Below, piece by piece: positions 51,501-62,089 of a DNA stretch of 64,000 nucleotides (position 1 is the first letter of the stretch; the number at the start of each line of letters is the position of its first letter). Source of the stretch: Onchocerca lupi (lineage: Eukaryota; Nematoda; Chromadorea; Rhabditida; Onchocercidae); NCBI GenBank assembly GCA_028564675.1, contig JAOVVO010000108.1, forward strand, positions 94,861 to 158,860, in the 5' to 3' direction. Made by a program: the position numbers and the translations under genes. The notes under the pieces were generated by a model, which did no database searches, was not told the origin of the DNA, and worked only from the letters and a program-made list of their open reading frames with translations.

Positions 51501-54500
51501 GCATATCCAAGTATATAAAAGAGGATGCTTATAGCTTATTGATAGTTAAATAGATTGATAAGATAAGGCAAAGAGAGTAAGAAAACGGAAATTAAACGAT
51601 TTTCATTGCATTTTAAATTAAGATTATTGGTAAACTATTTATGAATTTTATGTATTTAACACGAGTAAAATAATCATCCAAATTTCCAAGCTATCAATAT
51701 TTTATTTAAATTCAAATTTCTCTAATTCAATTAACTGATAAATAATTAACACGACTTTTATTAATTTTCTTTCTTAATTCATATTTTTTTCTACTCAATA
51801 TATTTATCGTCGTTTTTCTCTATGATGCTACTCCTACCTCTTATTTAATAATTAATATCACTTCAAGGACAAAACTTTAAATTGCAATATTTACTTCAAT
51901 ATAAAGTTTAAATTAAATATCGTAAATTAATCATTTCGGTATCTTTTCTGATACTTTACTGATTATTTATTTCATTCAATCAGGAATATTAAATCAATCG
52001 AGATTGCTCACGCGTATCACTACTATATATAATAAGATGTATTGCCAGAATCTCTATGTATTATCAAATTTATCATATGATATATCCAAACAAATGAATT
52101 ATTTAAGCAACATGAAAAAAAAAAAATTAATAATATTCAATGTAAATTTTATCAAGTTCTTATTATTTCTTAATTTCAATTTTTTTCTAAAATTTCTTTT
52201 TCCTTTTTTTTTTTTTCTTACTAAAATACAAAATGTCCTTTTTTTGTACTTTTAAGCTAATCAAAAACAATATATGCATGAATCATTGTTGTTTATTATT
52301 AATACATCTGGTTAAATGAATGGTATGTATATGCATATGCACTTATTTTCAACTCATTTTTTAAGAAAAAAGAAACTTCAAAAAAGACTGCCGACATTTG
52401 AAAAAAAATCAAAATGAATTTGTGAAAGAAAAAAGAAAAACTAATCAGAAAAATACTTACTTCAATGTCAAATTTTGTCACTTTTTTTTTTGTCATTTTT
52501 ATAAAAGTGAGAAAAAAAGAAAAAAAAAAAAAAAAAAAGGTGATAATAGAGAAGTTTTTAGTGTACGGAATGAATTTGATATTGAAAATGATATAAATTT
52601 CTCTTTCCCTCTTTTTTCAATCCTACTTTTTCATTCCTTCTTCTTTCTTTCTTTCCGGCCATTTTATGACGATGATATTTATTTATAATATATATCGGAT
52701 CACGATAATAACGAGCGGCATTATTTTTAACGATGGATCATTAAAGAATTTTGATGGCATTTTCCCGTGTATTCGAATTGTTTGGAATTTTTATGAGTCT
52801 ACAATGGCTACAAATTCGACCTTCATGGTATTGTTCCATTTTAAAATCCTTCATTATCTCATTTTCCTGTACATTTTAATTGTAAACATGCTTTCAGGAC
52901 TGAAAAATACGAAAAATAGAAATTAAAATCTACAACAAATATGCTAAATATTCCAGTATTTCTTTTATGACAATATAATTTTGAATGTATTTGGGAATAA
53001 GTAAAATATTCTGACAATATATTTTCCGATATATTTGGAGATGAAATGAAATATTTGTCCTTCCGATATTTCTTATATGACAATATATTTTCGGATGTAT
53101 TTTCTTAAATAACAAAGATTTTTGATTTATCTCAATGAAAAAATTTGAAAAAAGCAAAGTTCTTAAATGACAAAAATCATTGATTTATCCCAATGGAACT
53201 TGAAAAAAATAAATATTTGAACTAAGTATGGGTTTTAAATCGAAAAATTATTCATTTCTTCTTTCTTCTTTTGTAAGAAAAGGAAAAAAAAAGTGGGAGA
53301 TGACACTGAATTGACGATTACTTATTCATTAAAAATCATTATTGACTGAAATTTTTTTCTTAAAAAAATGAATAAAAAATCAAGTTCTTAAAGATAATTT
53401 CTATTTAGGAAAAAAAAAAAGTAAAATAAATAGCAAAATAAGGAAGAAGTTTTTGTTGCAATTTTTTCCTGGAATTTCAGTTTCAAAAAATTTTTTTTAT
53501 AATTTCGAAAAATAAAGTGAAAAATTAAAAGAAAAGACATTAAATTTTCCAAACTCTTTCAAAATAATACTAATAATAGTTCAGGAATGCTTCATTAACG
53601 AAATTTCACTGAGAAAAAATGACACGCCAAACAGTCCGCGGAATAGCGGGATTACCAGGATATTCAGGTGTGGTATATTGTTGAGAAAAAAAACGCGTAA
53701 TTACGCGTTAGATAGCGGCAAGGATCGGTTTTTCCCGTACAAAGGATGTTGTGAAAACAAATAACCGGTTAATCATTTCCTTTCATCTAGCCGCCGACTA
53801 GAACGTAATCATTTAAATTCTCTAAAGCAATAAACATTTCCGAAAAATCACCAATTCAGTATTTTACATTTACTGTAACCCGTATTCATTCTTTGGAAAA
53901 AAAAGATTTTTTTTGCTTTTAAATCAAATAATTGATGATTTTTTTTCCTGAAATGTTTTATTGCTTTTTTGAATTATTGATTTAAAAAAAAGGCGGGGGA
54001 GGAAAAAAAGAATACATTTTTGGAAATAATAGCAATATATCATAATGAATGAACCTTCCCGCTCCCCCGCTCTTCCCCGATCCCTGCCATCCGAACTTGA
54101 TCAAATTAGATTTAAAAAAAAAAAATATATATATATACTGTACTAAAAATGAAAATAAGCAGCTGCAATGTAAATAGCTCTATATGTCTAATTAAATATT
54201 TCATTTCTTATTTTATAAATACAAATTACAAATATAAATCATAACAATGAATACTTTTTCTCATCCTGAAATCAATTCCATTTATCTCATTAATTAATAT
54301 AGATTTTAATTTTTTTTTCTTTTTTCTTTACTATAATCTATCAATATTTATATCATTTATTGTTGGGTGTTATTTAGTAATCCACTAAAATACTAATAGT
54401 TGAATATCGATAAAATATTTCAATTTAGTCGAAAAAATGAGAGCATACAACCAGTTATTGCTAAAATTATAAAATAAGTTATTGACTAAGAATATTAATT

Positions 54501-56601
54501 AAGTTATTAGCAATACTAATTTAGTTGTTAAAATAAGTTTTTAGCCAAGAATATTAATTTTTATTAATTCCGTAAAAACTGTAACATAAGGGAAAAGTTC
54601 TGATCTGATGTTAGTTTCAAACAAGTTTTGTCTGTAAAACTTTTCTTTTTTCTCATCACTTTAAATCATTCTTGGAAAAAGCAATTAACGACTTTTTTCG
54701 GCATAGTACCATTTTCTAATAGTTTTTGAGCGGAAAAAAAAAATCCTAGATCGAAATAAATCAACAGTTTTCTTCGGGTTACAACAAAGAATGGAAGAAG
54801 AACAAAAAAATTTATTGGGCACATCTTTGAAATATTTTAAATTTTAATTTAAAAAAGGAGCTTATTTTTAAAAGATGAAATAAATATGAATATAGTTGCA
54901 TAAAGATATAATTTAATTCGTAAAATTTATGAAAAAAAAAACTTTTAGTTTTAATTTTATCACTATTGAAGAGATTTTCGAGAATTGCTCTCGCATCCTC
55001 TGCTAATTAATCAACAATTGACAAAACAATGATACGTTACGAAGATAAAAAAAATTTAAAAAAAATAAAAGTGGGAATATTTGGCATTTATCATTCTCGA
55101 AGATACCATCACCAGGAGTATTTCAAAAATTTGAAAATCATGCGAAAATCATTCCGAAAGGCCAGACCACCCTTGTTGTTGCTATGCTCAATAAAACGTT
55201 CATCAATTTCCTTCCTTCTTTTCTCTTTCGGTATTTCAAATTTTAGGATAGATAAAAAAGAAATATTAATCGCTTCCATTGCTCCTTCCTTCATTCCGAA
55301 TAATACTTTTCAAAAATGTGCCGACAAGTAGAAATTGCAAATTTGATCGGTGATTTGAAATTTGAAAAACTAGTCCCAGAATGAGGATTGAACCTCATGT
55401 TCGATCATGAATTTATATTAATTTCACTTCTCCTAAATCAATCATCCATCCAATGTTAATAATTTAATCTTAGTATTATGAAAAAAATAATAATAGTGAC
55501 ATGAAACTCATTATTTTCCATTATCTATTATTCTTTACCTTTTTGGAACTTTCATACTGAATTATACTTATTATTTGCATGAGAAATTGCAAACAGTGAA
55601 AAAAAAAAAAGGAAAATAACATAATGAAAGATTTGAAAATCTTTGTAATTTATATATTTTTCTTTTTTTTTTATTTTTTTTTTGTTAAGGTATGAATTTT
55701 ATACTGTAATGTTAAAATTATTATTACTGTTAGGAAGTATAATTTGATTCAATTTTAGAAAACATAAATTTTTTTGTTTGATATCGAAATGTAAAATCTT
55801 GAAATGATGGATTAACAAAAATATTGCATATCACAAAAATATTGCATATCGATGATAATCGAGAATTCTAATATTATTAAATTTAACTCTCAATAAAATT
55901 TCATCCTTTTTAAAAAAATGAATTCAGCAAATCCAAAAAAAAAAAAATTTCTTTTTTGCAATTAGGGAAAAAAAGGTACATTTTTTTCATCAATAATATT
56001 TCAAATATAATATAATTCAGATTATGCTTAATGAGTCATTTATATTTTAAATTTAATTCATATTGATTTTTAGATACGAATGATTGTGAATTAAGTTTGA
56101 TATCGTAATATTTTGAATATGAAACAGAAAGAAGATTTCATTTCTTGAGAGAAAAGGAGCAATTTTTGATTTTCAATTGAAATCTTAATTTCATTTTGCT
56201 TACTGTTTAATTGAATGTTACAATAATCATAAATAAAGAAGAATATTATTAGTTTTACTGTAATCATAACTGATAATTATGATAATTTAATAGCAATCAT
56301 TGAAATAAAAAATCTTATGAACATAATCAAATTGCTTACATACCTGTACAATATCACCAGAAGTTTCATAATTTCTTCCCGCAGCCGAAAATGTTCCAAA
56401 TAATCGTTGATCATTTTGTCTATCACCGGAACGTGATGATACTAATAAATCGATTGGTTCACCATCAGATGCTACTGTTGCTTCCGGATCCGTAATTATT
56501 TGAAATTCACGGACCGGAATACCGAAAACCGTCTGTGTGATAATTATCGCTACGATACAGAACAAAATGAGAATTTTTGCTTTTTCTGGTAATTGAAACA
56601 T
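42584..56601 (-). CDS. plr-1: PLR-1/ZNRF3/RNF43-type transmembrane RING E3 ubiquitin ligase
   Basis: Eleven exons, 56601-56344, 48280-48152, 46836-46759, 46565-46413, 45731-45592, 45259-45088, 44893-44781, 44430-44350, 43993-43723, 43428-43106 and 42839-42584, join in phase to 657 aa. Residues 1-27 are a signal peptide. A PA-type luminal domain runs to about 206 (VRFAEKSGALGLVV at 130-143). A transmembrane segment spans about 212-234. KMEIRKF (258-264) matches the ZNRF3 juxtamembrane motif. The RING-H2 is complete: C313, C316, C331, H333, H336, C339, C350, C353, with VDPWLL at 340-345. The long tail is Ser/Thr-rich with seven glutamines at 623-629. The family ubiquitinates Frizzled-type Wnt receptors for endocytosis; C. 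elegans PLR-1 does this and affects Ror and Ryk too. The substrate here is inferred. Confidence 0.93.
48281..56343 (-). other. plr-1: First intron of the plr-1-like gene (about 8 kb)
   Basis: The intron runs from a GTATGT donor after residue 86 to a TTTTTACAG acceptor, both phase 0. It lies between the end of the signal-peptide exon and the core of the PA domain, so no domain is missing. It holds homopolymers, several imperfect repeats (52950-53210, 55815-55850), GC-rich islets at 53620-53830 and 54050-54100, and a few short open frames with no recognisable homology. Enhancers are plausible here because it is by far the longest intron in the window. Confidence 0.85.
52950..53210 (+). repeat. 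Imperfect direct repeats in plr-1 intron 1
   Basis: Two families occur side by side: a CGATATTTCTTATATGACA / ATATATTTTCGGATGTATTT unit in about three copies, and a TTCTTAAATGACAAA / ATTGATTTATCCCAATGG unit in two copies. Confidence 0.55.
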
Positions 56602-56937
56602 TGAAGATTTGGAGGATATAATTGAAATTATACAAATCTTCCACTCTTTCTCTTTGCCTATTTGCTTGTGTGCAAAAGTTTCACAATTAGAGAGAGAGAA
56701 TATTCACTAATTTGGAATTGATAATTGATTAGATCAATAATAGTAATACAATGAATTCCTTCGCTTTTTTTGCAGGAAAATAGAATATTTCGGCCGGATT
56801 CCGATAATCTTTTCAGGATAAAATTGTCATCTGTAATTTGGACAAATGGAATTTTGGATAAGGATCATTCAAATTCATGTATACGCTTAAGTAGATGATG
56901 ATAATAATCATGATAACGTATAATGATATGTATTCAC

Positions 56938-57228
56938 ATACACATATATATATATATATAGACACACAAACATACAAACAATGCTATATACACATATACA
57001 TATATGCATGCATGTACACATACATTCACATACACACATACACAAACCTACACACACATACACAGACACATACATACTTTTCGCTGGACGAGTTGATTTG
57101 CTTTATAAACGAAGGCGTGGCATTGGAGGAAGAAGGATTGTATTCCTTCAAATAAACGTCCAACAATAAATTTTATGGTACACCCAAACCGGACACACAC
57201 AGACACACACACACACACACACAGACAT
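56938..57228 (+). repeat. TA/CA microsatellite tract
   Basis: Long alternating purine-pyrimidine sequence: (TA)n near 56945-56960, many CACATA and ACACAC units to 57078, then (AC)10 at 57203-57222. It is interrupted by about 100 bases of ordinary sequence. Such tracts can form Z-DNA and are length-variable. Confidence 0.85.
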
Positions 57229-57580
57229 ATGCATATATATACATGGGTAGGGTATTCAATTTTGAATTTCTATCATAAATTACAAAATGGTCCTTTTCCA
57301 AGGATACTTATCGGTCATATCGATGAAGAAACTCTACCATTCAATAAACTAAACTCAAATATCGTATCTATGCATAAATTCTATCAATTACCGTATCAGA
57401 AATTAGAATACTGATTAATAAATGATTCCATCTGGAAGATTAACACAAATTTCATGCAATTAAAAATTTAAACAGATGTGATAAAGTTGAAAAATTTCCT
57501 TCCACTCATTCTCATTACTTATTTCGATATTTCATTCGAATTATTGTTTTTTTTTCTTTCTTTCTCCCTCTTTTTTCTTT

Positions 57581-57615
<35 letters not shown>

Positions 57616-58362
57616 TCTTTCAATTAAATCTCGAAAATTTTTGGTTAATTTCATGAAATTTAACTTTCAGAAAGACTTATAAAATTTATGCATTTTACAG
57701 TAAGATTTATTCTGTTCGTTTTAATAAAAATGATTATTTAATGATGAAATCATTTCTGTATATTAACGATTTCAGTGGTATTATTCAGCAGAAAAATAAA
57801 AACAAAAAAAAAAGCAATAAAGCTTTTCTCAATAATATCGAACAATTTTGTTGCTCACAATATTTCGTTTGATAAGAATTTCAGGAAAAAACCATAATAA
57901 TATGAATTTTTTACTTAACAAATCGAATTTCGCTATTTTAACTGTAACAATAACATCTGCCAACAATAACGATGATAATAATAACAAAGAAATCTTGAAT
58001 AATTAAGAGGAAGGACTAAAAATTGTAAGAAATTTTATCAATATACGGAAAAAAATTTCGTGTCTATTTTAAATTTCAATTCTAATACTCAGCAATTTTA
58101 ATGAAGGAATAAAACTAGAATCATGCAAAATGTAAAATGTGAAATGCAATTAATTTTTCTTAGTTTCAACGGTCAGTTATCTTATAAATATTTTATATCC
58201 TGAAAAACAAAAAAAAAAAAAGGAAATTGAAAAAATTGTTTTAAATTCAGGAAAATGTTAGGAAGAATTTTTATGATCTACATTAGTATCGTTTCAGAAT
58301 AAACAAAAAAAAAAAAAAAAAATGAGAATATTTTAGTATCTTTGGATAAAAATAATGCTAAT

Positions 58363-58392
58363 AATGCCTAAATTGTATACAATTTAGGCATT
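58363..58392. repeat. 30-bp perfect palindrome
   Basis: The two 15-base arms, beginning AATGCCTAAATTGTA, are exact reverse complements with no spacer. The centre lies between 58377 and 58378. Outer arms (GGATAA plus AATAA, both sides) continue the symmetry imperfectly over roughly 58344-58408. Confidence 0.9.
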
Positions 58393-58863
58393 CTTTATTC
58401 TTATCCATATATCATTCATTCTTTCGTTTCATCCAAGCTGCTAATTTTTAATTTTTGACAAAAATTTATCCAATATAAAAATATTTGCAAAAATTAAACA
58501 AACACATCGTTTTTTGTTTTTTTTTTTTTTTAAAGAAAAGTTTTCAGCAACTTGGAATTATTGTTCATTTGGAAAAATTACAATTCATTTTTTTTGAAAT
58601 TTTAAAGCATTAGAAACGAGGTTTGAGAATAATTGAAATTTTTTGAAGCCATAATTATTTTTCTGCTTTATAGATACATGAAAAAAAAAAAAAAAATTCA
58701 ATCCTATCTTATAGTCAGTTCCTTTATTTTCTTCTCTTTCTTATCGATTGATAGAAGAAAAAGAAAAAAAAAGTTATTCATTGATTGAAAAAGTCTCGAA
58801 AATTTTGAAAAAACATCAGTGCATTATTCGCTATACATCATGGAAAATGCAACATCAAGCAGT

Positions 58864-59016
58864 CAATATTTATCACAACTTACGGGAAGATATATCACAA
58901 TTTTATCTGCACTTATCTCTGGATATTCCACAGCACCTATATCCATCTCGAGATATTCCAGAACTCCATCTGCATTTCTCTCGGAATATTTCTCAATCTC
59001 ATCTGAATTGTTCCGA
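58864..59016 (+). repeat. 33-nt minisatellite
   Basis: About four to five diverged copies: 58864-58886 (partial), 58887-58920, 58921-58950, 58951-58983 and 58984-59016. Each begins with a GATATTCC-like motif and carries an ATCTGCA or CATCTC element. Because the unit is a multiple of three, two frames stay open across it and encode 11-residue repeats. Confidence 0.6.
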
Positions 59017-59618
59017 AATCTTTTTAGTCTGACTTATATTTATCATGGGGATGTTCCTTATCTTAATTTCATTTGTAGCAATCATAATTTCTCAATTTCA
59101 TTCTAATATTCATATCATGGAATGAAAAACGAAAAAAGAAATTTTTAATAAAATTAAGATAATTTTTTAATAATATTTGGAAAAGTAAAATTTTAATGGC
59201 AAGAAATAAATTTTGCATATCAGATGAATCTATGGCTGTAAATTTGCTTCTCTTTTCTTCTGCCAACTTTTCTACACATTTCGGATATCAAAATTAATTT
59301 CCATTTATCATTTCGGAATAATTTCATTTCCTTCTCTACAAAATACCGATTAGCGACATTTCGAGTAGCAACAAATACTATTCTTGAAAGAAGTCATATA
59401 CGGTATTATAAATGGATGTCTATGCACAAATCACTGTATATACTTTAAAATATTCGAATTAAATTAATAAAGTTTAAATAGATCGATAGGATAGATGAAA
59501 GTGTTAATTTTGAAAAGAATTTAATTCAAATATTGAATGTAAAAGAAGTAAAATTTATTGGTAGAAATTAAAGAAGAGAAAAAGTTTGACAAAAGTTATC
59601 ATTTAGATTGATATTTGT

Positions 59619-59640
59619 GAGAGAGAGAGAGAGAGAGAGA
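59619..59640 (+). repeat. (GA)11 microsatellite
   Basis: Eleven uninterrupted GA units, flanked by ordinary AT-rich sequence. Confidence 0.95.
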
Positions 59641-62040
59641 CGATTATTAACTCATTCTCGTCTTCTTCTTCCTACTACTATTTTCATCCCTCATTTTGGA
59701 TGTTGCCGACTGAAATCAGTAAAAGCTAATTAAAATAATTCAATTCTTTCTTTCTATTTCTTTATTTCATCTTTTCCATTCTCATTTTTCCACTTCCTTC
59801 AACACTTTCTAATTTTTCCTTTTTTTTTTTCCTTTCTTTTTCTTTCCTTTTTTTTTTCTCACTTTGGGAAAACCATAAACATTTTCAGAAATGATTATTC
59901 ATTTTTCCGATTTCGTGTTTGTAAGCTTTTTGTAAGAGACCTAATAAAATCGGCGCCTTTTATCAGTGATTTTGAACGACCGGCCGTTTTTGAAGGATAG
60001 GTGAGAGAATCCCATTAACTGTAATGCTTCGCCATCTTAAAATATCTTTCTCCTTCTTCTTTTTTTTTTTTCTAGAATTTTTTAGTTTTTTTCGTTTTTT
60101 GTACAGTTTAAATGACGAAAAGATGGAAAAAAATTGTTTTGAAAATTTGAATTTTGGTAGGAACAGCAAAAAAGTGGCAGGAATATTTGAGTCGTATTAT
60201 AATAAAACTTATGCTATAATTCGATGAAATATTAAAAATTTTAAACATCTATTATTAATTTAATACTTAATAAAAAGTTCTTTGTCTTTTTCACTCTTTT
60301 TCTTTTCCTCATTTTAAAATTTCAAAAAATACATTTATAAATCAGAATGATTAACAATTTGCAAAAATTCTTATTTTACATCATCGAATTGATTCAGTGA
60401 TATGATGACAAACAAAGATGACAGCTGATGACATTTTTGAACAATAGCGCTTATTAGTGATGTTATAATAATGTTCATCTATTATATCTTGAAAGTGCAG
60501 ATTTTGAAAAAACTTTTCTAATAAAAAGAAAGAAAATTAAAATGGAAAAAGGATAAAAAAAAGAAGATAAAATAATGAGAAAAAAAAAAATAGAATACCG
60601 AAAATGAAAATATGACTTAATCATGCATGCAGTAAGTGATAATATTGTGATGATAAAATCAATAAAAATCAAAAAGTTTAAAGGGACAAATGTCATACTT
60701 ATGATTGATATCGTATCAATATGCAATATCATATTTTCATTCAAAAAATTTCAAACATAACATTCTGTCAAATTCTTTTCCTCTCACCGCACTTCTCCTA
60801 ATCATTCATCCTCAAATTGTATTGACATTTTTACAAATATCAACGAAACAATATATATGAAAACGATATTGTTTCGGCTAATTAGTTGGAATAAATTTTA
60901 CTAATTATCATGAGATATAGAAAATCAAAAAGAAATGAATTCAATGAAAATGGATAATAAGTAAAAATGAAATCAATGAGGTAAGCGAATTATAATTAAA
61001 AATTTGAAAATTAAAAAATATAATTTGACTAAAGGTTTAAGTGATTTTAGAAATTTTTTTTTTTTTTTTCAATCGTAATAAATATTGATTAACCTTAAAA
61101 TAAGCAGACATTCGATATGATAATAATCTTAATTTGAAAATAAAAAGATAAATTTGCTGATCGTTGTTAAAATCGTTCTAATTTGAGGAATGATTAATTG
61201 GACTTCTCGAAAAGGTTGATCAAAGCCCTTCTCATATCTTTACTGTGTCACTTCAAGTATGTTCAAGTATCAGATAGGTAACGGCGATAAATAATTAAGC
61301 CTGAGTAAACAGAAATATCGGCCACTTATCGTTTGATTAAGAATGCAAAGTTCCAATTTCATTCTTCTCTAAGCTTATAAATTTATTTTCTAAAAGATAA
61401 TGGAAAATTATTTCATTTTTCCCTCTTTTTTTTTCTCTTTTTTTTTACTTTTATTTTCATCTTTCTTTCCTATTTGTATGAATTGAAGCATTAAAATTAA
61501 TCAATGAAAGCATAAAAAAACAAAGAAAAAATGAAAAATAACAATAAAAGAGAAAATGATATGATGAAAGTTGCGTGAAATATTAAAATTCAAATTTCAA
61601 TATTAAATTTTCCTAATCGTAATTTAAATATTTCCAAATAATATTTTAATTTCAAGTCTTTGAAAAAAAAAAAATTAAAAGCAAATGCCAACATTCGCCT
61701 ATTGAGAAAATTTCAAAAAAAAGAAAAAGAAAAATAGTAAATGAAAATTCTTGTGCTAATTTAAATAATTTTAAATGAAATTTTTGAAATAAGAAAACAA
61801 AATTTCACGAATCGATAATATGATATGAATAAATTTTGAAGGATAGATGATATTCGAGAAATAAAAAATACTAAAAAAATACACATAATACACAGAGAAA
61901 AAGTGCATTTATGAAAAAATGAAAAATGAAAAAAAAAAAAAGAAAGAAAAAGAAAGATGAAAAGAATAGAAGAATAAATCATCAATCTTTGAAGGAACAT
62001 GAAAGCAAGTACCGACTATTCGTCTATTTTTGACTACTTC

Positions 62041-62089
62041 TCTTGATCTGATGGTGCAATTGTTGTAAACATATATCATCGGATCAGGA
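62041..62089 (+). ncRNA. Hairpin with 13-bp stem
   Basis: TCTTGATCTGATG (62041-62053) pairs with CATCGGATCAGGA (62077-62089) through 13 pairs including two G-U wobbles, leaving a 23-base loop. A further CTATT/AATAG pairing is possible outside. It could be a small RNA precursor or a chance inverted repeat. Confidence 0.25.

Noticed and set aside
55371..55400. tRNA T-arm-like sequence on the minus strand (GAGGTTCAATCCTC)
   Set aside because: No matching acceptor stem, D-arm or anticodon arm lies in the preceding 60 bases, and the T-loop would be one base too long.
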